Positions 42,081 through 50,040 of a DNA stretch of 64,000 bases are shown here, piece after piece. The position numbers were made by a program, and so were the translations under genes. Within the stretch, counting starts at the first letter, position 1. The number at the start of each line of letters is the position of its first letter. Origin of the DNA: Streptomyces lincolnensis (lineage in GTDB: Bacteria; Actinomycetota; Actinomycetes; Streptomycetales; Streptomycetaceae); assembly GCF_001685355.1 (NCBI RefSeq), contig NZ_CP016438.1:1364001-1428000 (forward strand), in the 5' to 3' direction. The notes under the pieces were generated by a model, which saw only the letters and a program-made list of their open reading frames with translations, did not search any database and was not told the origin of the DNA.

Positions 42081-42596
42081 TCAGCGGCGAGCGTGACGCG
42101 GCGTCAGATACCCCGCGTCGCGCGCCTGGGCGATCATCCTGAGCGACTTGCGACGACTGTGTCCGGTCGCGCACATCACCGCGAGCACGGGGTCGGCGCC
42201 GTCCTCCTGGGCCGCGCGGTACTCCTCGGCGACGAGCCGCCGGCCCTCGATCCCACGCGGCCAGGGGGGCCGGGCCCGGCCGGATCCGGTGGCCTCCTCC
42301 GCGGTGGGAGCGGGGCCGAGACCGCAGGCGTCGAAGAGCGGATCCTCGATCCAGTCCGCGAGCACGGTCAGATCGTCGAGCGAGAGCGCCGGCCGCGCCC
42401 GGACGTCCTCGACCGAGACACACCCCCCGGCCACCACGGCGAGCGCCTCGACCAGCGCCCCGTCGGGGAACGCGAGGCGGACACCGAACCACGCGGTAGC
42501 GCCCGCCTCCTCCCGCACTTCCCACGCGGGCCACACGGACACGGTGCCGTCCGTCGGGCAACGATCAGAAAGATTAAGAAAGGATGCTTCTAGCAC
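42081..42596 (-). CDS. DUF6214-like hypothetical protein
   Basis: 171-aa protein resembling a Streptomyces-specific family. Typical text is WPAWEVREEAGATAWFGVRLAFPDGALVEALAVVAGG, VSVEDVRARPALSLDDLTVLADWIEDPLFDACG, and a C-terminal AVMCATGHSRRKSLRMIAQARDAGYLTPRHARR, the latter possibly a helix-turn-helix-like element. No signal peptide. Start is uncertain: GTG at 42596 makes the longest form; the GTG at 42542 just before WPAWEV is possible. Neither has a good ribosome site. Function unknown. Divergent from the FprA-type reductase. Confidence 0.72.
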   Translation of the reverse strand: MLEASFLNLSDRCPTDGTVSVWPAWEVREEAGATAWFGVRLAFPDGALVEALAVVAGGCVSVEDVRARPALSLDDLTVLADWIEDPLFDACGLGPAPTAEEATGSGRARPPWPRGIEGRRLVAEEYRAAQEDGADPVLAVMCATGHSRRKSLRMIAQARDAGYLTPRHARR

Positions 42597-42751
42597 ATAC
42601 GCAACGTAACCGCATGATCACTTTCCATACGAACGGACACGCGCCCTCCGCCTGCGCACAGCACCCTGACAGCGGAGCGCCGACGGTGCGATCCTGGAAC
42701 CATCAGCGATCTCCCGTGGATCCCCGGATCCCTCGAGCGAGGAGTTCCGCC

Positions 42752-44098
42752 GTGCTCCGTGTCGCCGTCGTCGGTTCCGGGCCGAGCGGGTGCTACACCG
42801 CCCAGAGCCTGGTCCAGCAGAATTCCGAGGTCGTCGTGGACGTCCTGGACCGGTTGCCGTGCCCGTACGGCCTGGTCCGGTACGGCGTGGCCCCGGACCA
42901 CGAGAAGATCAAGTCGCTCCAGAACAACCTGCGGACCGTACTGGAGCACGAGCGGGTGCGCTTCCTCGGCGGGGTGCGGATCGGCCCCGGCGGTGTGCCG
43001 ACAGCCCGGCTGCGGGAGCTGTACCACGCGGTGGTGTACTGCGTGGGCGCCGCCACCGACCGGCGTCTCGGCATCCCGGGCGAGGATCTGCCGGGCAGCT
43101 GGTCGGCGACGGAGTTCGTCTCCTGGTACAGCGCGCATCCCGACACGGCCACCGACGGATTCGTGGTCGGCGCCCGGTCGGCGGTCGTCATCGGCGTGGG
43201 GAACGTCGCCGTCGACGTCACCCGGATGCTGGCCCGGGGCCTGGCCGAGCTGAGCCCCACCGACATGCCCCAGGCGGCCCTCGCCGCGCTGGCCGCCAGC
43301 CAGGTCACCGCGGTCCACATGGTGGGGCGGCGCGGCCCTTCCCAGGCCCGCTTCACCACCAAGGAGCTGCGCGAGCTGGGCGGCCTGCCCGGCACCGGCA
43401 TCACCGTCGACCCCGCCGAGTTGTCCCTGGACCCCGCCTACACCGACCCGTCCGGGCTGCCCGCCGCACCGCGCCGCAACGTCGAGGTACTGCGCGGCTG
43501 GGCCGGCACCCCGCCGGACGACACCGCGCCCCACCACATCCACCTGCGGTTCTTCCTGCGCCCCGTCGCACTCCTCGCCGACGCGGGGCGGGTGGCCGCG
43601 GTGCGCTTCGAGCGGACCGCACCGGACGGCCGCGGCGGCGTGAGCGGAACCGGCGTGTTCGAGGAGATCGAGGCCCAGTTGGTGCTCCGCTCGGTGGGGT
43701 ACCGGGGCGTGCCGCTGGAGGGCCTGCCCTTCGACACGGCCACCGGCACCGTCCCCCACCTGGCCGGCCGCGTCCTGCGCGAGGGCGCGGTGACACCGGG
43801 CGAGTACGTGGCGGGCTGGATCAAGCGCGGCCCCACCGGCGTCATCGGCACCAACCGCCCGTGCGCCAAGGAGACGGTGATCTCGGTCCTGGAGGACACC
43901 GCCGCGCTCCTGCACAAGCACCTGCCCGACGACCCCCTCACGGCACTGCGCGCGGAGGGTGTCCGCCCGGTCGAGTGGGCCGGCTGGCAGGCCATCGAAC
44001 GAGCCGAGGCGGAGCTGGGGGCGGCACTGGGCCGCGGGGTGGTCAAGCTCCCGGACTGGCAGTCACTGATGAACGCCGCGCACAGCAGCACCGTCTAG
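42752..44098 (+). CDS. Ferredoxin/adrenodoxin-type NADPH reductase (FprA-like)
   Basis: 448-aa flavoprotein transferring electrons from NADPH to ferredoxins, e.g. for cytochrome P450s. FAD-binding motif VVGSGPSGCYTAQSL at the N-terminus, LPCPYGLVRYGVAPDHEKIKSL typical for adrenodoxin reductase, NADPH motif VIGVGNVAVDVTRMLARG, RRGPSQARFTTKELREL and the C-terminal GWIKRGPTGVIGTNR. No fused ferredoxin domain. Start at the GTG 42752 with GAGGAG upstream; the frame is open to 42584 but that stretch is not conserved-looking. Not in an operon with a P450 or ferredoxin here. Confidence 0.92.
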   Translation: MLRVAVVGSGPSGCYTAQSLVQQNSEVVVDVLDRLPCPYGLVRYGVAPDHEKIKSLQNNLRTVLEHERVRFLGGVRIGPGGVPTARLRELYHAVVYCVGAATDRRLGIPGEDLPGSWSATEFVSWYSAHPDTATDGFVVGARSAVVIGVGNVAVDVTRMLARGLAELSPTDMPQAALAALAASQVTAVHMVGRRGPSQARFTTKELRELGGLPGTGITVDPAELSLDPAYTDPSGLPAAPRRNVEVLRGWAGTPPDDTAPHHIHLRFFLRPVALLADAGRVAAVRFERTAPDGRGGVSGTGVFEEIEAQLVLRSVGYRGVPLEGLPFDTATGTVPHLAGRVLREGAVTPGEYVAGWIKRGPTGVIGTNRPCAKETVISVLEDTAALLHKHLPDDPLTALRAEGVRPVEWAGWQAIERAEAELGAALGRGVVKLPDWQSLMNAAHSSTV

Positions 44099-44173
44099 GG
44101 CCCCCATACCGGGAAACGAACCGGCAACACTCTCGACATCAACAAACTGTTCAAGGAGCCTACGGTCTCGGAC

Positions 44174-45562
44174 ATGGCCCAAACGACCCCTGTGCACCCC
44201 GTCGACGAAGTTCCCCCCGTACGACACCTCGCCGCCTTCGGCCTCCAGCACGTCCTCGCGATGTACGCCGGCGCCGTGGCCGTCCCCCTGATCGTCGGCG
44301 GCGCGATGAAGCTGTCGCCCGCGGACCTGGCGTATCTGATCACCGCGGACCTGCTGGTGTGCGGCATCGCCACGCTCATCCAGTGCATCGGCTTCTGGCG
44401 CTTCGGGGTCCGCCTGCCGATCATGCAGGGCTGCACGTTCGCGGCCGTGTCCCCGATGGTGCTCATCGGTACGACGGGCGGCGGGCTCCCGGCGATCTAC
44501 GGCTCGGTGATCGTCGCGGGACTCGCCATCGTGCTGCTCGCCCCGGTCTTCGGGCGGCTGCTGCGCTTCTTCCCGCCACTGGTCACGGGCACCGTGATCC
44601 TGATCATCGGCATCTCGCTGCTGCCGGTCGCGGGCAACTGGGCGGCGGGCGGCGCCGGTTCGGCGGACTTCGGCGAGCCGAAGAACATCGCGCTGGCCGC
44701 CTTCGTCCTGCTGGTGGTCCTGTGCGTACAGCGTTTCGCGCCGGCGTTCCTGAGCCGGGTCGCGGTGCTGATCGGCATCGTGGTGGGCCTCGCGGTCGCC
44801 GTGCCCTTCGGGTTCACGGACTTCGGCGGGGTCGGGGACGCCGACTGGGTCGGGATCAGCACGCCGTTCCACTTCGGGGCGCCGACCTTCGAGGCCTCCG
44901 CCATCATCTCGATGCTGGTCGTGGCGCTGGTGACGATGACGGAGACGACCGGTGACTTCATCGCGGTCGGCGAGATGACGGACCGGCGGATCGACGCGCG
45001 TTCCCTCTCCGACGGGCTGCGCGCCGACGGCCTGTCGACCGTCCTGGGCGGTGTCTTCAACACCTTCCCGTACACGGCGTACGCACAGAACGTCGGCCTC
45101 GTCGGCATGACCCGCGTCCGCAGCCGCTGGGTCGTCGCCACCGCCGGCGGCATCCTCGTCCTGCTGGGCCTGCTGCCCAAGCTGGGCGCGGTGGTCGCGG
45201 CGATACCCGCGCCGGTGCTGGGCGGAGCGGGCCTGGTGATGTTCGGGACGGTGGCGGCCAGCGGGCTGAGGACCCTCACCCAGGTCGACTTCCGGGGCAA
45301 CAACAACCTGACCGTGGTGGCCGTGTCGGTCGCGATGGGCGTCCTGCCGGTCGGCGTCCCGACGATCTACGAGAAGTTCCCCGACTGGTTCCAGACGGTG
45401 ATGAACAGCGGCATCAGCGCGGGCTGCGTGACGGCGATCGCACTCAACCTGCTCTTCAACCACCTGCCGGCGAAGGGGACTTCAGGCGCTCCCGACCCGG
45501 ACGGCCTGGCGGGCGGCGGCATCGAGGAGGGCGTCGAGAAGCCCCGGGAAGAGGCCGTCTAG
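44174..45562 (+). CDS. NCS2-family uracil/xanthine permease
   Basis: 462-aa nucleobase:cation symporter-2 protein with about 12-14 predicted membrane segments. Signatures: FGLQHVLAMYAGAVAVPLIVGGA, RLPIMQGCTFAAVSPM, the NAT-type ETTGDFIAVGE with the substrate-facing Glu, NTFPYTAYAQNVGLVGMTRVRSRWV and the following helices. This wording favours purine (xanthine/urate) over uracil transport, but specificity is uncertain. ATG 44174 with AAGGAG about 19 nt upstream, so the ribosome site is poorly placed. Its 3' end overlaps the convergent ArsR gene by 81 nt. Confidence 0.92.
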   Translation: MAQTTPVHPVDEVPPVRHLAAFGLQHVLAMYAGAVAVPLIVGGAMKLSPADLAYLITADLLVCGIATLIQCIGFWRFGVRLPIMQGCTFAAVSPMVLIGTTGGGLPAIYGSVIVAGLAIVLLAPVFGRLLRFFPPLVTGTVILIIGISLLPVAGNWAAGGAGSADFGEPKNIALAAFVLLVVLCVQRFAPAFLSRVAVLIGIVVGLAVAVPFGFTDFGGVGDADWVGISTPFHFGAPTFEASAIISMLVVALVTMTETTGDFIAVGEMTDRRIDARSLSDGLRADGLSTVLGGVFNTFPYTAYAQNVGLVGMTRVRSRWVVATAGGILVLLGLLPKLGAVVAAIPAPVLGGAGLVMFGTVAASGLRTLTQVDFRGNNNLTVVAVSVAMGVLPVGVPTIYEKFPDWFQTVMNSGISAGCVTAIALNLLFNHLPAKGTSGAPDPDGLAGGGIEEGVEKPREEAV

Positions 45563-45835
45563 GTCGTCCCTGCGCAGGCCGTTCATCTTGGCCGTGCCCC
45601 GGTAGATCTGCTGGATCACTCCGGCCTCGCGCAGCACCCGGAAGTGGTGCGTGGTCGTGGACTTGGTGATGGGCAGGTCGAAGTACGAGCAGGTGAGCTC
45701 GTCGCTCGCGGCGGCGAGCTCCCGCACGATCCGCAGCCGCATCGGATCCGAGAGCGCGTGCAGGATGCCCTCCAGGCGGATCTCCTCGCGCGCCGGATGC
45801 GGAAGATCGCGGGCGCTGACGGCGGGGGAGGTCAC
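45482..45835 (-). CDS. ArsR-family winged-helix regulator
   Basis: 117-aa repressor. Core: REEIRLEGILHALSDPMRLRIVRELAAASDELTCSYFDLPITKSTTTHHFRVLREAGVIQQIYRGTAKMNGLRRDDL. The recognition helix is KSTTTHHFRVLREAG. The usual metal-binding CVC box is absent; only one cysteine (TCSYF) lies before the recognition helix, so the inducer is probably an organic electrophile or redox signal. GTG start 45835 with GTGGAG upstream. Divergent from the old yellow enzyme gene; two matching palindromes in the gap are probable operators. Confidence 0.9.
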   Translation of the reverse strand: MTSPAVSARDLPHPAREEIRLEGILHALSDPMRLRIVRELAAASDELTCSYFDLPITKSTTTHHFRVLREAGVIQQIYRGTAKMNGLRRDDLDGLFPGLLDALLDAAARQAVRVGSA

Positions 45836-45866
45836 GGTGGCTCCACTCGTTCGGGGACACCCATTG

Positions 45867-45882
45867 TACGAGACCCCTCGTA
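45867..45882. promoter_or_regulatory. ArsR-type operator 1: TACGAG-ACCC-CTCGTA
   Basis: Perfect 6-bp arms with a 4-nt centre. It touches the -10 box TACAAT (minus strand, 45863-45868) of the arsR promoter, so binding would repress the regulator's own gene. Confidence 0.68.
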
Positions 45883-45884
45883 GT

Positions 45885-45916
45885 TTGACACTCGGCGTAC
45901 TACGATGCCTATCGTA
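45885..45916 (+). promoter_or_regulatory. Old yellow enzyme promoter with ArsR-type operator 2 (TACGAT-GCCT-ATCGTA)
   Basis: -35 TTGACA at 45885-45890 and a candidate -10 TATCGT at 45910-45915 (19-nt spacer). The -10 is inside a perfect palindrome (45901-45916) of the same architecture as operator 1, centred 34 bp away. Confidence 0.65.
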
Positions 45917-45954
45917 CGAGTCGACCTCCGGTCCCGTAACGAATGGAGCCCGCC

Positions 45955-47034
45955 GTGAGTGCACTCTTCGAGCCCTACACCCTGCGCGACGTGACGATCC
46001 CCAACCGGGTGTGGATGCCGCCGATGTGCCAGTACTCCGCGGCGCCCGAGGGCCCGGAGGCCGGTGCCCCCAACGACTGGCACTTCGCCCACTACGGAGC
46101 CCGCGCGGCCGGCGGCACGGGCCTGATCATCGTCGAGGCCACCGGCGTCAGCCCCGAGGGCCGCATCTCGCCGTACGACCTCGGCATCTGGAACGACACC
46201 CAGGTCGAGGCGTTCCGCCGCATCACGCGCTTCCTGGTCTCCCAGGGCACGGTTCCGGGCATCCAGCTCGCCCACGCGGGCCGCAAGGCCGCCACCGACC
46301 AGCCCTGGAAGGGCGGCGCGCCGCTGGGACCGGACGCGCTCGGATGGCAGCCGCTGGGCCCGAGCCCGCTCGCGTTCGACGAGAAGCACCCGGTGCCGAC
46401 GGAGCTGACGACGGATCAGATCCAGGAGATCGTCGGCCAGTTCACGGACGCGGCCCGCCGCGCCCTCGCCGCCGGTTTCGAGGTCGCCGAGATCCATGGC
46501 GCCCACGGCTACCTGATCGGCAGCTTCCTCTCCCCGCACTCCAACCACCGCACCGACGCCTACGGCGGCTCCTACGACAACCGCACCCGCCTCGCCCTCG
46601 AAGTCGTCGACGCCGTGCGCGCCGTGTGGCCCGAGGACAAGCCGCTGTTCTTCCGGATCTCGGCCACGGACTGGCTGGACGAGGGCGGCTGGACCCCGGA
46701 CGACACCGTCCGCCTCGCCGCCGACCTCAAGGCCCACGGCGTCGACCTCCTCGACGTCTCCAGCGGCGGCAACGCCTCCGGCGTCCGCATCCCCACCGGC
46801 CCCGGCTACCAGGTCCCCTTCGCCGCCCGCGTCAAGGCCGAGACCTCCCTGCCCGTCGCCGCGGTCGGCCTGATCACCGAGGCCGAACAGGCCGAGAAGA
46901 TCCTCGCCAACGGCGAGGCCGACGCCGTACTCCTCGGCCGCGAACTCCTGCGCAACCCCTCCTGGGCCCGCCACGCGGCACGGGAACTGGGCGGGGACGT
47001 GCATGTGCCGGACCAGTACCACCGGTCCGTGTGA
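45955..47034 (+). CDS. Old yellow enzyme, YqjM/XenA-like NADH:flavin oxidoreductase
   Basis: 359-aa FMN enzyme that reduces activated C=C bonds of enals, enones or nitro compounds. The thermophilic-like (YqjM) subclass is indicated by Cys25 in PPMCQYSA, which tunes FMN, and by the substrate-binding HGAHGYL histidine pair. Further family blocks: QLAHAGRKA, SNHRTDAYGGSYDNRTRLALEVV, VAAVGLI and DAVLLGRELLRNPSW. Start is GTG 45955 with GGAG upstream; ATG 45943 is possible. Divergent from an ArsR-type regulator that likely senses the electrophile handled by this enzyme. Confidence 0.95.
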   Translation: MSALFEPYTLRDVTIPNRVWMPPMCQYSAAPEGPEAGAPNDWHFAHYGARAAGGTGLIIVEATGVSPEGRISPYDLGIWNDTQVEAFRRITRFLVSQGTVPGIQLAHAGRKAATDQPWKGGAPLGPDALGWQPLGPSPLAFDEKHPVPTELTTDQIQEIVGQFTDAARRALAAGFEVAEIHGAHGYLIGSFLSPHSNHRTDAYGGSYDNRTRLALEVVDAVRAVWPEDKPLFFRISATDWLDEGGWTPDDTVRLAADLKAHGVDLLDVSSGGNASGVRIPTGPGYQVPFAARVKAETSLPVAAVGLITEAEQAEKILANGEADAVLLGRELLRNPSWARHAARELGGDVHVPDQYHRSV

Positions 47035-47075
47035 CCGACCGTGTCGTCCGGTCCGGGTGACCGACCGCGTCGTCG
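47023..47075. repeat. 26-bp tandem duplication across the OYE stop codon
   Basis: The segment 47023-47048 (CGGTCCGTGTGACCGACC...) is repeated at 47049-47074 with two mismatches. The first copy holds the last codons and stop of the OYE gene. It looks like a replication-slippage product. Confidence 0.55.
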
Positions 47076-47105
47076 ATGGCCGCGGACTGCTGTCCGCGGC
47101 CATCG
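47074..47105. terminator. Bidirectional terminator between OYE and esterase genes
   Basis: Stem of 14 bp (47074-47087 with 47092-47105) closed by a TGCT loop; both genes converge on it. Confidence 0.8.
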
Positions 47106-47131
47106 GCGCGTGGCGTGTCGTCCGTCGTGTG

Positions 47132-48451
47132 TCAGGCGCAGGCCGTCCCGTTCAGCTTGAAGGCGGTCGGGGCCGCGCTGTTGCCGCCGTGGGTGGCCTG
47201 GTAGCCGATCGTCACGCTCGCGTTGGGGGCGAGGGTGGCGTTGTAGGCGGCGTTGGTCGCCGTCACGGTCCCGGAGGCCGGGGTGTAGGTGGCGCCCCAG
47301 CCGTTGGTGATCGTCTGCCCGGAGGGCAGCGTGAAGGCGAGTTGCCAGCTGTTGAGAGAGGTCGTCCCGGTGTTGGTGAGGGTCACCGAACCGGTGAGGC
47401 CCGTGCTCCAGGCACTGGTCGTGGCGGTCACCTTGCAGGCGCCGGGCTGGGGTTGGGGTGCGGGGCCCGAGGAGTCCAGGCCGAAGAAGGTCAGGGCCCG
47501 GGAGGCCATGCCGTTGACGTAGAGGTTGTGTCCGACGCCCTGGAGGCTGATTGCCTCGACGGGTGCCCGGTCGCCGGTGGCGCCGTAACGGGTGCGGTTC
47601 CAGCCGGAGGCGGGCGTGTCGGTGGCGGCCGGAGTCTGGCTGACGCCGAGCACGTTGGTCCACTGCTTGATCTGTTCCCCGAAGTTCGGGTAGCGCAGCA
47701 CGTCGTCCTGGGTGCCGTGCCAGATCTGCATGCGTGGCCGGGGGCCGGTGTAGCCGGGATACGCGGCGCGGACCAGGTTGCCCCACTCCTGCGGGGTGCG
47801 GCTGATGGTGCCGTTGGCGCACTCGCTGTTCCACTCGGAGCCGTTGGTGGTGGCGAAGCAGCCGAACGGCACACCGGAGAAGGCGGCACCCGCCGCGAAC
47901 ACGTCGGGGTAGTCGCCGAGCAGGACGTTGGTCATCATCGCGCCGGAGGAGATACCGGTGGCGAAGATCCTGCTCGTGTCGGCCGAGTAGGTGCGGACGG
48001 TCCAGTCGATCATCGACTTGATGCCGACGGGATCGCTGCCGCCGTCCCGCCTCAGTGCCTGCGGCGAGGCGACGTCGAAGCACTTGCTGGCCCGCGTGAC
48101 CGAGGGGTACACGACCACGAACCCGTAGCGGTCGGCGAGTTGGGCCCACTCGGTGCCGTTGTACATGGCCGGCCCGGAGCCCGTGCAGTAGTGCACGGCC
48201 ACCACGACCGCCGGTTTGGCGGTGACGTTGTCCGGCACGTACAGGTACATCTGGAGATTGCTGGGGTTGGTGCCGAAGTTGGTGACCTCGGTGAGCGCCG
48301 CGGTGGGCACCGCGTCGGCCGCGCGGGGGCGGGCCGCGGCCGTGGGCGCGGTCAGGACGGTGGCGGCGAGCAGCGGCACCAGGGCTCCGAGGAGCGCCAC
48401 GAGCGCCGTACGCAGGCGGGGTCTCCTGGTGGTGCGGGGGGTGGTGGTCAC
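47132..48451 (-). CDS. Secreted PHB-depolymerase-type (CE1) esterase with C-terminal CBM2
   Basis: 439-aa extracellular esterase. Signal peptide to about residue 40 (LLGALVPLLAATVLTAPTAAA). The catalytic alpha/beta-hydrolase domain has the GISSG nucleophile elbow (Ser168), oxyanion region VAVHYCTGSGPAMY, and MQIWHGTQDDVLRYPN (Asp) with GVGHNLY (His), fitting acetylxylan or feruloyl esterases. A Pro/Gln linker leads to a CBM2 cellulose-binding module (about 335-439: CKVTATTSAWSTGLTGSVTLTNTGTTSLNSWQLAFTLPSGQ). It therefore acts on hemicellulose while bound to cellulose. A CebR-like box lies in its upstream region. Confidence 0.93.
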   Translation of the reverse strand: MTTTPRTTRRPRLRTALVALLGALVPLLAATVLTAPTAAARPRAADAVPTAALTEVTNFGTNPSNLQMYLYVPDNVTAKPAVVVAVHYCTGSGPAMYNGTEWAQLADRYGFVVVYPSVTRASKCFDVASPQALRRDGGSDPVGIKSMIDWTVRTYSADTSRIFATGISSGAMMTNVLLGDYPDVFAAGAAFSGVPFGCFATTNGSEWNSECANGTISRTPQEWGNLVRAAYPGYTGPRPRMQIWHGTQDDVLRYPNFGEQIKQWTNVLGVSQTPAATDTPASGWNRTRYGATGDRAPVEAISLQGVGHNLYVNGMASRALTFFGLDSSGPAPQPQPGACKVTATTSAWSTGLTGSVTLTNTGTTSLNSWQLAFTLPSGQTITNGWGATYTPASGTVTATNAAYNATLAPNASVTIGYQATHGGNSAAPTAFKLNGTACA

Positions 48452-48689
48452 GTCCGGTCCCTTTCTGGTCGCGGCTCGGGGGACGTGGTGCGGGTGGAGG
48501 CGGTCAGCAGGTGGAGTTGGCCTGGGTCACCAGGCCCAGGCGCCAAGGCAGTTGTGAGTAGTCGCCGCTCGATGCCGGGTCCATCCCCTGGTAGGGGAAC
48601 GAACGTACGCACAAGGGAAGTCCTCATCGACCCGTACCTCTCGGAAGGGAAGCGTCCGCCCGAGCATCGTGGCATGCACATGCCTGCCA

Positions 48690-48703
48690 TGGAAGCGCTC
48701 CCA
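48690..48703. promoter_or_regulatory. CebR-like operator TGGAAGCGCTCCCA
   Basis: 13 of 14 bases match TGGGAGCGCTCCCA, the established binding site of the LacI-family cellobiose-responsive repressor CebR in streptomycetes. It lies 239 bp upstream of the CBM2 esterase start and 64 bp before the pectate lyase -35. Confidence 0.6.
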
Positions 48704-48766
48704 CGCGTCGAAAGAATTCGCTCGGCACACCCACCAGCATCGGCCGAATGTGTTCTGCGCAAAGCG

Positions 48767-48795
48767 TTGACTAGAAAGCGCTTGCCCCCTACGTT
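48767..48795 (+). promoter_or_regulatory. Promoter of the pectate lyase gene with internal LacI-type palindrome
   Basis: -35 TTGACT (48767-48772), 17-nt spacer, -10 TACGTT (48790-48795). The spacer contains GAAAGCGCTTGC (48774-48785), with perfect core AAGCGCTT, so repressor binding would exclude polymerase. Confidence 0.65.
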
Positions 48796-49175
48796 CCGTT
48801 CAGCAGTGTGACCGAGCCGCACCGCTCCGTGGCTCCATGGTCACATTGCTTCAGTACGGCGTTCAGAACAGAGCACAACATTCAGATACATGACCGACCA
48901 GTCATCACTGAAGGGGTGCATCCGCATGCGTGCTCTCCCCCCACGTACACACGCGCAAAGATCCGCACCGGCCGGCCCGACGGACGTCGGCTCCGGCAGA
49001 TGAACCGGCCTGCGCGGCGACGACCTCGGTGGAGCCGCGACCGAGGTCCGCGGGCCGGCGGTTCCAGCAGTCCGCCCCACAGCCGCCCGGCGGAGTCCGC
49101 CTCCGTCGTCGCCCCGGCGACGACGGGCACGGACAGCGGGCAGCTCTGACCCCCACCAGGAGAAGGAAACGGGAC

Positions 49176-49970
49176 ATGACTTCACAGACGCAGCAGCGCC
49201 GCCGGATCTTCGGCCGGCGAAAGGTCGTGGGCGGGATGGCCTCGCTCGGTCTCTCAGTTGCCATGATCATGACATCCGGTGCTCTCACGCCGGCGAGCGC
49301 CGCCACCTGGCCGACCCCCAACGGCAGCCAGGGGACCTCCTCCACCATCTCCGTGTCCGGCACCAAGGACTACGGGATGAAGCAGTTCTACGGCACCGGG
49401 GCGCTGGCCGGTAGCGGCCAGGAGGAGGGCCAGGACCCGATCTTCAAGCTCGCGGCCGGCGCGACGCTCAAGAACGTCATCATCGGCGCCCCGGGTGCCG
49501 ACGGCATCCACTGCGAGGGCAACTGCACGCTCCAGAACGTGTGGTGGGCGGATGTCGGCGAAGACGCCGCCACCTTCCGGGGCGGTTCCACGTACAACGT
49601 GATCGGCGGCGGCGCCAGGAAGGCCGCCGACAAGGTGTTCCAGCACAACGGGCCCGGCACGGTGAACATCTCCAACTTCGCCGTCAGCGAGTTCAAGACG
49701 CTCTACCGGTCCTGCGGCGACTGCTCCACGCAGTACACGCGCAAGGTCAACCTCAGCAACATCGAGGTCACCGGCACGGGTTCGACCGCGCGTCTGGTCG
49801 GCATCAACGTCAACCGCAACGACGTGGCGACGCTGAAGGGCATCACGATCCTCAACGACTCCGGTCGCAAGGTCGTCCCCTGCCAGAAGTACAACAACAC
49901 CACCGCGGTCGGTACGGGCCCGGACAGCACCAACTGCAAGTACGCCACCTCGGACATCACCTACAGGTGA
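49176..49970 (+). CDS. Secreted pectate lyase, family PL3
   Basis: 264-aa extracellular pectate lyase that cleaves polygalacturonate by beta-elimination with calcium. Signal peptide to about residue 43, beginning RRRIFGRRKVVGG, which resembles a twin-arginine signal. The mature domain shows the PL3 parallel-beta-helix text: GQDPIFKLAAGATLKNVIIGAPGADGIHCEGNCTLQNVWWADVGEDAATFRGGSTYNVIGGGARKAADKVFQHNGPGTVNISNFAVSEFKTLYRSCGDC. No carbohydrate-binding module. ATG 49176 follows AGGAGAAGGAA. Followed by a strong terminator. It probably works with the divergent esterase in plant-cell-wall breakdown. Confidence 0.95.
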   Translation: MTSQTQQRRRIFGRRKVVGGMASLGLSVAMIMTSGALTPASAATWPTPNGSQGTSSTISVSGTKDYGMKQFYGTGALAGSGQEEGQDPIFKLAAGATLKNVIIGAPGADGIHCEGNCTLQNVWWADVGEDAATFRGGSTYNVIGGGARKAADKVFQHNGPGTVNISNFAVSEFKTLYRSCGDCSTQYTRKVNLSNIEVTGTGSTARLVGINVNRNDVATLKGITILNDSGRKVVPCQKYNNTTAVGTGPDSTNCKYATSDITYR

Positions 49971-49992
49971 GGCACTGCCCGCGGTAGGTGAA

Positions 49993-50037
49993 GGCGGTCG
50001 TACGAGACGTCCCCGCACGGCGCCTCGTACGACCGCC
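49993..50037. terminator. Bidirectional terminator between pectate lyase and PaaX-type genes
   Basis: Perfect 14-bp stem GGCGGTCGTACGAG (49993-50006) / CTCGTACGACCGCC (50024-50037) between convergent genes. Confidence 0.85.
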
Positions 50038-50040
50038 GCG

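Larger units (their letters stand above)
48452..49175. other. Long divergent intergenic region between esterase and pectate lyase
   Basis: 724 nt without a credible gene; the short frames here have no ribosome site and poor codon pattern. It holds a CebR-like box (48690-48703), a good rightward promoter with an internal palindrome (48767-48795), and a predicted leader of about 370 nt for the pectate lyase message. Confidence 0.6.

Noticed and set aside
42584..42751. N-terminal extension of the FprA-type reductase from an ATG at 42584
   Set aside because: The stretch has no flavoprotein features and crosses the divergent promoter; the Rossmann motif begins right after GTG 42752.
44095..44103. 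CTAGGGCCC at the stop codon of the FprA-type gene, like the MITE end
   Set aside because: The match to the MITE repeat ends after nine bases and no second end is found, so probably chance.
48808..49149. Short rightward frames in the pectate lyase leader
   Set aside because: No ribosome site, basic Arg/Ser/Pro composition, no family resemblance; treated as untranslated leader.
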